Source of the DNA: Firmicutes bacterium UBA2530
Lineage (GTDB): Bacteria; Bacillota; Clostridia; Tissierellales; Sedimentibacteraceae
Length of the DNA: 13,242 nt
Direction of reading: 5' to 3'
NCBI GenBank assembly: GCA_002340985.1
Contig: DDNC01000003.1
Location: 1 to 13,242 of the forward strand
Numbering within the stretch: the first letter of the stretch is position 1; every line of letters begins with the position of its first letter. A model generated the notes under the pieces. The model saw nothing but the letters and a program-made list of their open reading frames with translations, ran no database searches and had not been told where the DNA came from. The translations under genes and the position numbers were made by a program. This document shows positions 6,056 to 13,242 of the stretch, piece by piece.

Positions 6056-6754
6056 ATGGAATTATTAAAAATAGAAAATCTGAATAAAAAATACAACAAT
6101 AAGATTGCGCTCAGCAACATAAGTTTATCTTTAGATTCAGGTAAAGTTTATGGTCTTTTAGGCCCCAATGGGAGCGGGAAGACAACATTGATGAAAATAA
6201 TAGCAGGTCTGCACAGACAGACATTCGGAGATGTGTTTATTAACGGCGAAGCATTGTCATACAAAACAAAGGCCAAAGTATCATATATGCCTACGGAAAA
6301 TTTTTTATATGATTCCTTTAAGGTAAAGGATGCCGTAAAATTTTATACTGAAATGTATGAGGATTTCAGCGAAGAAAATGCCTTCAATCTGCTGAAAGAA
6401 ATAGGAGTGGACACAGAATTCAGAATTTCAAAACTCTCATCGGGATTGGTGGGTAAATTGAAGGTTGCCTTGGCACTGTCAAGAAATGCTGACATATACA
6501 TGCTTGATGAACCTCTGAACGGAGTGGATGTATTGTCGAGAGATGTTATTATCGATTTGATTACAAGATCTTACGGCGAAAATAAAACAATTGTAATTTC
6601 AACACATTTGGTAAATGAAATCGAAAAAATTCTTGATTCTGTAATTTTCCTGAAGGACGGCAATCTTGAACTCTTCGGCGATGCCGAGGAATTGAGGATA
6701 TCTCACGAAAAGTCTATTGAGGGAATATATAAGGAGGTTTACAAAAATGCTTAA
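6056..6754 (+). CDS. ABC transporter ATP-binding protein
   Basis: This cytoplasmic ATPase of 232 residues should power the adjacent permease. Walker A is GPNGSGKT (36-43), the signature is LSSGLVGKLKVALAL (127-141) in place of LSGGQ, Walker B is IYMLDEP (147-153) and the switch His is H184 in ISTHLV. The usual Q-loop glutamine is not obvious: the segment reads SYMPTEN (76-82). The glutamate after Walker B is present, so ATP hydrolysis is expected. It resembles the YtrB/CcmA-like group linked to GntR regulators. Its ribosome site (GGAAGGAGA) lies in the end of gntR, and its last 8 nt overlap the permease gene. Substrate unknown. Confidence 0.93.
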   Translation: MELLKIENLNKKYNNKIALSNISLSLDSGKVYGLLGPNGSGKTTLMKIIAGLHRQTFGDVFINGEALSYKTKAKVSYMPTENFLYDSFKVKDAVKFYTEMYEDFSEENAFNLLKEIGVDTEFRISKLSSGLVGKLKVALALSRNADIYMLDEPLNGVDVLSRDVIIDLITRSYGENKTIVISTHLVNEIEKILDSVIFLKDGNLELFGDAEELRISHEKSIEGIYKEVYKNA

Positions 6755-7514
6755 GTTAATAAAATATGAATTTGCTAAAAAATATAAACTTATTTCAATT
6801 ACGCTTATTATATCTGTGCTGTTGAATTTATTCTTAATTACGAGGGGAGAAGCAGGAAGCGGTGTGTTTTTAGTCTTCTTTCCCATGGTCATATCTATCT
6901 TTTACATGGTGGATATAATCAAAATGTATAGCGACGACTTAAACAAAAAATCGGGATATATGCTATTTATGACTCCGAACAGCGGCTATAAAATAATCGT
7001 ATCAAAACTTATAACAGCTGTAATTGAAGGTTTGGCAATAATGCTTCTGTACTTCATTTTTATTCTGATAAATGGGTCTTACATCATATTTACATCCGGA
7101 AATTATGTAAATTTCAAAGATATTATATATACAATAAATCATCTGCTTTCGGGGAGCTTCGGATTTAATTTATTTCATGTATTCATGGTTCTGCTTACAG
7201 CTCTGCTTTTCCTGATAAGCTTCTTAACCACTGCATACACGGCAATGACAATAAGGAAGAGTATATTTTCTGAAATCAAGTTTGGCGGAGCTTTAAGCTT
7301 CTTGATATTTTTACTGCTGAATTGGGGAATTTCCTATATATCTTCAAGGTTTTTCGACCTTTTGACACCATATTACGGTTCATTTTCCATGATGCGTCCA
7401 ACTGCTGCCGAGTTTACCCGCATACTGCTTCCCATAAATGCTATGTCCATTATCCAAAGTGTGATATTGACACTGTGCTCAGGGTACCTTTTAGAAAATA
7501 AAATTAATTTATAG
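6747..7514 (+). CDS. ABC-2 type permease, six predicted helices
   Basis: This membrane protein of 255 residues partners the upstream ATPase. Hydrophobic stretches suggest six helices at about 15-32, 40-60, 88-108, 141-163, 180-198 and 230-249. The soluble segment between helices 2 and 3 (DLNKKSGYMLFMTPNSGYKI) resembles the coupling region of ABC-2 permeases. The ATG at 6747 is chosen because AAGGAGG (6731-6737) lies at correct spacing; an in-frame ATG 30 nt upstream has no such site. It overlaps the ATPase gene by 8 nt and is followed after 20 nt by the lipoprotein. No conserved residues reveal the substrate. Confidence 0.88.
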   Translation: MLKLIKYEFAKKYKLISITLIISVLLNLFLITRGEAGSGVFLVFFPMVISIFYMVDIIKMYSDDLNKKSGYMLFMTPNSGYKIIVSKLITAVIEGLAIMLLYFIFILINGSYIIFTSGNYVNFKDIIYTINHLLSGSFGFNLFHVFMVLLTALLFLISFLTTAYTAMTIRKSIFSEIKFGGALSFLIFLLLNWGISYISSRFFDLLTPYYGSFSMMRPTAAEFTRILLPINAMSIIQSVILTLCSGYLLENKINL

Positions 7515-7534
7515 AATTATATGGAGGGATATTT

Positions 7535-8380
7535 ATGAAAAAAATAATCTGTATGATTTTGGCAGCTTCATTGCTCATGAGCGGGTGCTCTTCCATAAAT
7601 AAAGTCGATGAAGAAAAAGTAAAAGATATAACAGATAAGGTAACAAAGACGTTAATAAATTCTACAAACAGAGAAAAAGCAGAAAGAAATGAAACTCACA
7701 CCATAAATGCAGATGGGTTGAGTACTTTGAAAATCAACAGCTCTGTCGGCGATATAAAAATCAATACTCATGAATCTAAAGATGCTGTTATAAAGTTAAA
7801 TATTTCTGCACAAACCGCGTCTAAAGAGGATTCTGAAAAAATGGTTGAAGATTTTACCTACAGCCTTGAAGAAACCTCAGACTCTATTGAGCTTGATACT
7901 TCGTTCCTTAACAAGCTCGCGGAAAACATCAATTTATCTGTAAATTTAGAAATAGCACTGCCTGGCAATATTGACAATATAATAATTTCATCGAATGTAG
8001 GTGATATTTCTATTAGAAGCATCAACGGAAAATACGAAGTTAAAAACAATGTAGGAAGTATAGACATTAAAAATTCAAAGGCTTCTTATAACTTAAGAAC
8101 AAATGTCGGTGAAATAATAGTATCTGAAGCTGCTGCATACGGCAACTCCGAATTTACTGTAAATACAGGCGACATAAAAATTTCTCTGAATGATATAAAA
8201 GACGCAAAAACCATAAAAGCTTCAACCGATGTTGGAGATATTAATATTGATATCCCCAATAATTCAAGCTATGAGGCCGTAATAAACGAGTTTATGGAAA
8301 AGGAAAAAACTATATCCAACGATGACAAAGATACAAAAATTACAGTCAGAACCGGAGTAGGAAGTGTAAAGTTCAATTAA
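7535..8380 (+). CDS. Lipoprotein with DUF4097-like beta-repeat domain
   Basis: This predicted exported lipoprotein has 281 residues. A short signal peptide ends in the lipobox LMSGCSS, so Cys18 should be lipidated and the protein anchored on the outer face of the membrane. A charged linker (20-55) leads to a domain built from repeating beta strands: SSVGDIKI (69-76), SNVGDISI (153-160), NNVGSIDI (171-178), TNVGEIIV (189-196), NTGDIKI (210-216), TDVGDINI (231-238) and TGVGSVKF (273-280). This pattern matches the DUF4097 putative-adhesin family, probably a solenoid. It has a GGAGGG site, follows the permease by 20 nt and ends the operon at a terminator. A role sensing or modulating the envelope with the ABC pair is plausible but unproven. 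Confidence 0.85.
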   Translation: MKKIICMILAASLLMSGCSSINKVDEEKVKDITDKVTKTLINSTNREKAERNETHTINADGLSTLKINSSVGDIKINTHESKDAVIKLNISAQTASKEDSEKMVEDFTYSLEETSDSIELDTSFLNKLAENINLSVNLEIALPGNIDNIIISSNVGDISIRSINGKYEVKNNVGSIDIKNSKASYNLRTNVGEIIVSEAAAYGNSEFTVNTGDIKISLNDIKDAKTIKASTDVGDINIDIPNNSSYEAVINEFMEKEKTISNDDKDTKITVRTGVGSVKFN

Positions 8381-8390
8381 ATATTATTTT

Positions 8391-8424
8391 AAAGATGCAT
8401 GCACGTGCATCTTTTATTTTTCCT
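8391..8424 (+). terminator. Terminator of the gntR-ABC-lipoprotein operon
   Basis: A perfect 9-bp stem (AAAGATGCA at 8391-8399 pairs with TGCATCTTT at 8406-8414) with a 6-nt loop starts 10 nt after the lipoprotein stop and is followed by TATTTTTCC. It cleanly separates this operon from the glycogen operon. Confidence 0.8.
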
Positions 8425-8481
8425 ATTTTTCGATAAAATATCAAAATTGAATAAATTGTTGGCATACACCCCATTTTCCCG

Positions 8482-8509
8482 TTTAGCATTTGCTATACCG
8501 TGGTATAAT
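8482..8509 (+). promoter_or_regulatory. Extended -10 promoter upstream of glgB
   Basis: TGGTATAAT (8501-8509) is a consensus extended -10. A weak -35 (TTTAGC, 8482-8487) lies 16 nt before it. The leader to glgB would be about 90 nt. A second candidate promoter lies downstream. Confidence 0.55.
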
Positions 8510-8530
8510 TAATATAATACAGGATTTTCC

Positions 8531-8559
8531 TTTATATGCCCTGAACTATGTTGTATAAT
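8531..8559 (+). promoter_or_regulatory. Second candidate promoter upstream of glgB
   Basis: A perfect TATAAT (8554-8559) has a poor -35 (TTTATA, 8531-8536) at a 17-nt spacing. The start would be about 40 nt before the glgB ATG. Having two -10 boxes 50 bp apart suggests either tandem promoters or use of only one. Confidence 0.45.
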
Positions 8560-8605
8560 GTATACATATATCTTTTCTCACAAAATTCCTGAAAGGTAGC
8601 ATACT

Positions 8606-10528
8606 ATGAAAAACAAAAATGAACTTCCGTCTTACCTATTTCATCAGGGCACTAATTACTACTCATATAAATTGCTTGGAGCTCACATCGCTGAAGATAA
8701 TTCCGGTACCTTTTTCAGAGTTTGGGCACCTAAAGCGAAAAGTGTACATGTTGTCGGAGACTTCAGCAGCTGGCAGAAAAACATCTCTTGCGAAATGCAC
8801 CTCATAAGCACAGGAGGTGTGTGGGAAGTTTTTATACCCCAGATACAAGCAGGACAGCTTTACAAATATCTTATTGAGACAGCAAACGGCCAGGAAATCT
8901 ACAAATCAGATCCTTTCGCCTTTTCATCACAGACTCAGACCGAAACTGCTTCTATTGTATGCAACATAAGCAATTATCACTGGAGAGACGGAAGCTGGAT
9001 GGATTTTAAAAAATCGATGAATTTATATAGCTCTCCCATGAACATTTATGAATTGAACCTGGCTTCATGGCGAAAAAAAGAGAACGGCAATTTATATACA
9101 TACAGAGAAATAGCTCCCGAGCTTATAAAACATGTTAAGGAGCACGGCTTCACACATATAGAGCTCATGCCTGTAATGGAATATCCCTTTGACGGCTCCT
9201 GGGGATATCAGGTTTCAGGATACTTCGCGCCCACCAAACGTTTTGGACAGCCGGATGATTTGAAATATTTAATTGATGAGTGCCATATGAACGGAATAGG
9301 TGTTATTTTGGACTGGGTTCCAGCTCATTTCCCTAAGGATGCCCACGGCTTATATATGTTTGACGGGAGCTGCCTATATGAATACGATAGAGAATGGCTT
9401 AGAGAAAATAAAGGCTGGGGAACACACAAATTCGATTACGGAAAAACAGAAGTGCATTCTTTCCTTATATCAAACGCCATATTCTGGATAGAAGAATATC
9501 ATGCTGATGGCTTAAGGGTTGATGCTGTAAGCTCAATGTTGTATCTTGATTATGACAAAAAGCCAGGAGAATGGGTTCCGAACATATATGGAGGAAATGA
9601 AAACCTTGAGGCGATTGCATTTATAAAAAAACTTAATGAGACCGTGTTCCGCCTGCACCCCCACACCATGATGATTGCCGAGGAATCAACCGCATGGCCC
9701 ATGGTTACCAAGCCTGTGTATTTAGGAGGTCTGGGCTTTAACTTCAAATGGAATATGGGATGGATGAACGACATACTTGAATACATGGAAACCGATCCAT
9801 TCTTCAGAAAATATAAACACAAAAATATAACATTTTCTCTGCATTACGCATTCAGCGAAAACTTTATACTCCCTTTGTCTCACGATGAGGTTGTTCACGG
9901 CAAAAAATCTATTTTGGGGAAAATGCCCGGACCATATGAAGAAAAATTTGCGGGTGTTCGGGTACTTCTTGCTTTCATGATGGCGCATCCCGGAAAAAAG
10001 CTTAATTTCATGGGATACGAAATCGGACAGTTTGCAGAATGGGACCACAACAAAGAAATCGAATGGTTTATGTTAAATTATGAATATCACAGAAAACTAA
10101 ACATATATATTAAAGTCTTGAATGATTTTTATCTTAACAATTCGGAACTTTGGGAAATAGATTATTCCTGGGACGGCTTCAAGTGGATTTCAAATGACGA
10201 CTATGAGCAAAATATAATTTCCTTTAAAAGAATAAATAAAAGTGGAAACGAACTGATTGCAGTTGTTAACTTTTCCCCAACGGAAAGGTATCCATATATG
10301 ATTGGTGCCAATGAAGGCACATATACGGAAGTTTTCAACACCAATGCCTCAGAATTCGGGGGTACCGGCTCAGGAAATCATAGCACTATTGTTTCGTCAG
10401 GCGGAGCAATCCACGGATACGATTCTCATATTTCCCTTACAGTACCGCCTTTATCGGTAATTTTCTTAAAAATGGATAAAAAGAACAAGATTAACAAAAC
10501 GGGAGGTAGAGTTTATGAAATTAGCTAA
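8606..10528 (+). CDS. glgB: 1,4-alpha-glucan branching enzyme
   Basis: GlgB cuts alpha-1,4-glucan chains and rejoins them as alpha-1,6 branches in glycogen. The protein has 640 residues, the usual short bacterial type. An N-terminal CBM48 domain (about 25-110) precedes the GH13 barrel. Conserved regions are DWVPAHFPKDAHGL (236-249), GLRVDAVSSMLYLDY (302-316) with nucleophile Asp306, IAEEST (357-362) with acid/base Glu359, and LPLSHDEVVHGK (422-433) with Asp427. A C-terminal all-beta domain ends near 622, followed by a short Lys/Asn-rich tail. The ribosome site AAAGG precedes the ATG by 9 nt. It heads the glycogen operon and overlaps glgC by 14 nt, so translation is probably coupled. All catalytic residues are intact. 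Confidence 0.97.
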   Translation: MKNKNELPSYLFHQGTNYYSYKLLGAHIAEDNSGTFFRVWAPKAKSVHVVGDFSSWQKNISCEMHLISTGGVWEVFIPQIQAGQLYKYLIETANGQEIYKSDPFAFSSQTQTETASIVCNISNYHWRDGSWMDFKKSMNLYSSPMNIYELNLASWRKKENGNLYTYREIAPELIKHVKEHGFTHIELMPVMEYPFDGSWGYQVSGYFAPTKRFGQPDDLKYLIDECHMNGIGVILDWVPAHFPKDAHGLYMFDGSCLYEYDREWLRENKGWGTHKFDYGKTEVHSFLISNAIFWIEEYHADGLRVDAVSSMLYLDYDKKPGEWVPNIYGGNENLEAIAFIKKLNETVFRLHPHTMMIAEESTAWPMVTKPVYLGGLGFNFKWNMGWMNDILEYMETDPFFRKYKHKNITFSLHYAFSENFILPLSHDEVVHGKKSILGKMPGPYEEKFAGVRVLLAFMMAHPGKKLNFMGYEIGQFAEWDHNKEIEWFMLNYEYHRKLNIYIKVLNDFYLNNSELWEIDYSWDGFKWISNDDYEQNIISFKRINKSGNELIAVVNFSPTERYPYMIGANEGTYTEVFNTNASEFGGTGSGNHSTIVSSGGAIHGYDSHISLTVPPLSVIFLKMDKKNKINKTGGRVYEIS

Positions 10529-11669
10529 AAAAGAATGTGTGGTCATGCTTCTTGCAGGTGGCCAGGGGAGCAGGCTCGGTGAGCTTACAAAAAAAATTGC
10601 CAAGCCGTCAGTACCATTTGGCGGAAAATATCGAATAATAGACTTTCCTTTATCAAACTGCGTTAATTCCGGTCTTGATACAATCGGAGTATTGACGCAG
10701 TACCAGCCACTTGTTTTAAATTCTTACATAGGAGACGGCAAATCCTGGGATTTAGACAGAATGAACGGCGGCATTCAAATACTTCCCCCTTATCAGAGAG
10801 TCGGTGATTCTGAATGGTATTCAGGAACTGCAAATGCAATTTATCAAAATATCGACTTCATTGATATGTATGACCCTGAGTATGTTTTGATTCTTTCGGG
10901 AGACCACATTTACAAGATGGACTATTCATTGATGATTAGCTATCACAAGGAAAAAAATGCAGACTGCACAATCTCTGTAATTGATGTCCCCCTCAAGGAA
11001 GCGTCAAGATTTGGCATATTGAGCTCAGATGGTGACGGGAGAATTATAAATTTTGAGGAAAAACCGAAAAAACCCAAAAGTACAAGTGCCTCCATGGGTA
11101 TATACGTATTCAATTGGAACAAGCTTAAAGAATATCTTGAAATCGATGATAAAAACCATGGTTCAACAAAAGACTTCGGCAAGGATGTAATACCTCTAAT
11201 GCTCAATAAGGGCGAAAAATTGTACTCCTACGAATTCAAAGGTTATTGGAAGGATGTAGGAACCATAGATTCTCTTTGGCAGGCAAACATGGACCTCCTT
11301 GGAGACACCGGTTTCGACCTGTCCGGAAACTGGGTTATCTATTCGAGGCATGCAGAGAGACCGCCTCAATACATAAGCGGCAACTCATCGGTGAAAAATT
11401 CCATTGTATCTGAAGGCGCAGTAATATTTGGTACAGTTGAAAATTCAATAATTTTTTCCGGTGTAATTATAGGAGAAGGGGCAATTGTAAAAGATTCAGT
11501 AGTTATGGCTGACGTTAAAATAAAAGAAAACTCCGTAATAAACAATTCAATAATTGATGAAGCTGTTGTAATAGGGCCTAATCTCAAAATTGGTACCCCC
11601 AAGGATATGAATTTCGGTATAACCGTAATACCGCGGGAAAGTATTATAAACAACATGCAGGAGGTGTAA
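10515..11669 (+). CDS. glgC: Glucose-1-phosphate adenylyltransferase, catalytic subunit
   Basis: GlgC makes ADP-glucose from glucose-1-phosphate and ATP, the committed step of bacterial glycogen synthesis. The 384 residues fit the Firmicutes type. The nucleotide-binding GGQGSRL (15-21), PSVPFGGKYRIIDFPLSNC (31-49), WYSGTANA (101-108), catalytic Asp130 in SGDH, Lys183 in FEEKP (glucose-1-phosphate binding) and GYWKDVGT (243-250) are all present. A left-handed beta-helix domain fills the C-terminus (about 285-375). The start is supported by GGGAGGT (10501-10507) inside the end of glgB. glgD begins 1 nt after the stop. In Firmicutes, GlgC works with GlgD as a hetero-oligomer. Confidence 0.97.
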   Translation: MKLAKKECVVMLLAGGQGSRLGELTKKIAKPSVPFGGKYRIIDFPLSNCVNSGLDTIGVLTQYQPLVLNSYIGDGKSWDLDRMNGGIQILPPYQRVGDSEWYSGTANAIYQNIDFIDMYDPEYVLILSGDHIYKMDYSLMISYHKEKNADCTISVIDVPLKEASRFGILSSDGDGRIINFEEKPKKPKSTSASMGIYVFNWNKLKEYLEIDDKNHGSTKDFGKDVIPLMLNKGEKLYSYEFKGYWKDVGTIDSLWQANMDLLGDTGFDLSGNWVIYSRHAERPPQYISGNSSVKNSIVSEGAVIFGTVENSIIFSGVIIGEGAIVKDSVVMADVKIKENSVINNSIIDEAVVIGPNLKIGTPKDMNFGITVIPRESIINNMQEV

Positions 11670-11670
11670 T

Positions 11671-12789
11671 ATGAACGCTTTAGGAATTATATTTTCAGAC
11701 ATGCAGGACTGGAGCATGACGGAGCTTGCTTCACACCGTTCATTGGCAGCCGTACCTTTTGGCGGAAGGTACAGGCTTATTGACTTCCCCCTATCCAATA
11801 TGGTAAATTCAGGAATGAATAAAATATGTGTAATTACCAGGAGCAATTACAGATCCTTGATGGAGCACATAGGCTCCGGAAAGGATTGGGATTTATCAAG
11901 GAAAAAAGGCGGGATACTCATATTCCCCCCCTATGCCATGGGAGAAAATCACGGTCTGTTTCAGGGAAGGCTCGATGCCTTAAAAAGAGTGTTGGATTAC
12001 ATTTCATCCTCCAAAGAAAAATATGTCATAATGTCAGACTGCGACATGATTTATAATATAAATTACAACGATGTAATACGGTATCACGAGGAAAAAAACT
12101 CAGATATAACGGCTGTATATATAAAAGTACCCGTGGAAAAGAAATGCTCTGTTCATAAAATATTATATGAATTTGACAGTGAAGGAAGAGCTGACGATGT
12201 GTTGGTATATCCCGTTACCAGCGGCGTTCACAACGTGGGTCTGAACACATGGGTCATGAACAAGGATTTTTTGGAGTCGGTAATATATGATGCTATAGCG
12301 AGAAATTACAAGGATTTCAGCCATGATGTGCTTGCAAGCAAGGTTTCGTCCTTAAGAATTTACGGTTATGAATACGACGGTTATTTCGCACACATAGATT
12401 CACTGCAGAGCTACTACGATAACAGCCTTGGGCTGCTGAACAAGGATAACCTGCAAAAACTGTTTTATTCAAAAACCGGCCCCATTTACACAAAGACAAA
12501 GGATTCATCGCCTACTAATTACTGCAAGGATGCAAATGTCAAGAATTCTCTCATAACAAGCGGATGTACAATAGAAGGCACCGTCGAGAACAGCATTATA
12601 TTCAGGGGAGTTCGTATCGGCAAAAATGCCGTTGTTAAAAATTCAATAATCATGCAGCATGGGGTTATAGGAGAAAATGCAAGACTTGACTCAATTATAA
12701 CCGATACATATGCACAGGTGACAAATGACAGAGTTCTCTTGGGATATTCCAACTGCCCGTTTTTCATCAAAAAATTCTCAGTTGTGTAG
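11671..12789 (+). CDS. glgD: GlgD, non-catalytic ADP-glucose pyrophosphorylase subunit
   Basis: GlgD is a paralogue of GlgC that raises the activity of GlgC in Firmicutes but has little or none alone. The 372-residue protein keeps the fold: VPFGGRYRLIDFPLSNMVNSG (28-48), GKDWDL (70-75), and a C-terminal beta-helix with VENSIIFRGVRIG (305-317). Key catalytic features are lost. The nucleotide loop GGQGSRL of GlgC is replaced by DMQDWSM (10-16), so the Arg becomes Ser. The FEEKP lysine has no counterpart, and SGDH is replaced by SDCDM. The ribosome site AGGAGGTG overlaps the last codons of glgC, suggesting equal, coupled production of both subunits. Confidence 0.95.
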   Translation: MNALGIIFSDMQDWSMTELASHRSLAAVPFGGRYRLIDFPLSNMVNSGMNKICVITRSNYRSLMEHIGSGKDWDLSRKKGGILIFPPYAMGENHGLFQGRLDALKRVLDYISSSKEKYVIMSDCDMIYNINYNDVIRYHEEKNSDITAVYIKVPVEKKCSVHKILYEFDSEGRADDVLVYPVTSGVHNVGLNTWVMNKDFLESVIYDAIARNYKDFSHDVLASKVSSLRIYGYEYDGYFAHIDSLQSYYDNSLGLLNKDNLQKLFYSKTGPIYTKTKDSSPTNYCKDANVKNSLITSGCTIEGTVENSIIFRGVRIGKNAVVKNSIIMQHGVIGENARLDSIITDTYAQVTNDRVLLGYSNCPFFIKKFSVV

Positions 12790-12797
12790 GAGGAGCA

Positions 12798-13242
12798 ATG
12801 AATAAAATGAAGGTTCTTTTCGCGGCATCCGAAGCCGCTCCATTTATTACAACAGGTGGACTGGGAGAAGTGGCAGGCTCACTTCCCAAGGCCTTAAAAT
12901 CAAAATACGGAAATGACATGGATATAAGAGTAATTCTCCCCCTTTACCAAAGCATTGCCGAAAGAAACGGATTTGAGTTTGTAGGCAAGACAACTGTACC
13001 TTTGGCATGGAGGCAGCAATACTGCGGAGTATTTAAAAAAACCGTAAATGATGTTACATATTATTTTATAGACAATGAATACTATTTTAAAAGAAATGAT
13101 TGCTACGGTCATTTTGATGACGGTGAACGATTTGCCTTTTTCTCAAAAGCTGTCCTGTTTATCCTGCCCATGCTCGGATTTATCCCAGATATAATACACT
13201 CCAACGACTGGCAGACAGCCCTTGTTCCTGTTTACCTTAAGA
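12798..13242 (+). CDS. glgA: Glycogen synthase (ADP-glucose), 5' part
   Basis: GlgA extends alpha-1,4-glucan using ADP-glucose (GT5 family, GT-B fold). The first 148 residues are present; the gene runs off the right edge, so this is a window cut and not a truncation. Features are the start MNKMKVLFAASEAAPF, the GGLGEVAGSLPKAL segment (20-33), RVILPLY (44-50), WRQQYCGVF (72-80), YYFIDNEYYFKR (90-101), DDGERFAFFSKA (108-119) and IIHSNDWQTALVP (133-145). The ADP-glucose motif normally reading KxGGL is TTGGL here (18-22), with Thr at the lysine position. AGGAGG (12788-12793) overlaps the glgD stop and sits 4 nt before the ATG. It is the fourth visible gene of the operon. Confidence 0.93.
   Translation, partial: MNKMKVLFAASEAAPFITTGGLGEVAGSLPKALKSKYGNDMDIRVILPLYQSIAERNGFEFVGKTTVPLAWRQQYCGVFKKTVNDVTYYFIDNEYYFKRNDCYGHFDDGERFAFFSKAVLFILPMLGFIPDIIHSNDWQTALVPVYLK

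Noticed and set aside
8425..8481. Spo0A box or catabolite-repression site upstream of glgB
   Set aside because: TTTTCGATAAAA resembles neither consensus closely enough, and no cre-like palindrome was found.
9550..10048. Minus-strand open frames inside glgB
   Set aside because: They are shadows of a fully conserved GlgB reading frame.
12317..12770. Minus-strand open frames inside glgD
   Set aside because: The GlgD frame explains the sequence and the reverse frames lack ribosome sites.
12798..13242. glgA as a truncated pseudogene
   Set aside because: The reading frame is open to the last base of the window, so the cut is due to the window edge.

Overview
The window is AT-rich and tightly packed, and it looks like a chromosomal segment of a low-GC Bacillota, most likely a clostridium-like anaerobe. 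Three things point there: TTGACA-N17-TATAAT promoters with strong AGGAGG ribosome-binding sites, the greA-lysS order beside apparent rRNA promoters, and a glgB-glgC-glgD-glgA operon containing GlgD, which is typical of Firmicutes. No species can be named from sequence alone. There are no transposases, phage genes, CRISPR arrays or tRNA genes.

Left part (1-5445, all genes on the minus strand). Positions 1-376 are non-coding. They hold two hairpin terminators behind lysS, then three evenly spaced strong promoters firing leftward out of the window. These look like the promoter region of an rRNA operon lying just beyond the left edge. Next come greA-lysS (transcription elongation factor and lysyl-tRNA synthetase) behind a perfect-consensus promoter. 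Upstream of them is a three-gene operon: a class V aminotransferase, a biotin-protein ligase without a DNA-binding domain, and the tRNA-dihydrouridine synthase dusB.

Middle part (5446-8424, plus strand). A divergent promoter region separates the aminotransferase operon from a four-gene operon. That operon encodes a YtrA-type GntR repressor, an ABC ATPase, a six-helix ABC permease and a lipoprotein made of VGDI-type beta repeats (DUF4097-like). It ends in a clear hairpin terminator. It resembles envelope-stress or antimicrobial-responsive ABC modules, but no substrate can be read from the sequence.

Right part (8425-13242, plus strand). This is the glycogen operon: branching enzyme GlgB, ADP-glucose pyrophosphorylase GlgC, its catalytically degenerate partner GlgD, and the first 148 residues of glycogen synthase GlgA, cut by the window edge. 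Gene spacings of -14, 1 and 8 nt indicate one transcript. Together they make ADP-glucose, polymerise it and branch it.

Most of the content is familiar. The best candidates for a second look are the triple rRNA-type promoter array, the altered biotin-binding loop of the BirA-like ligase, the Lys-to-Thr change in the ADP-glucose-binding motif of GlgA, and the GntR/ABC/beta-repeat lipoprotein operon. I did not find clear evidence of an entirely new system.
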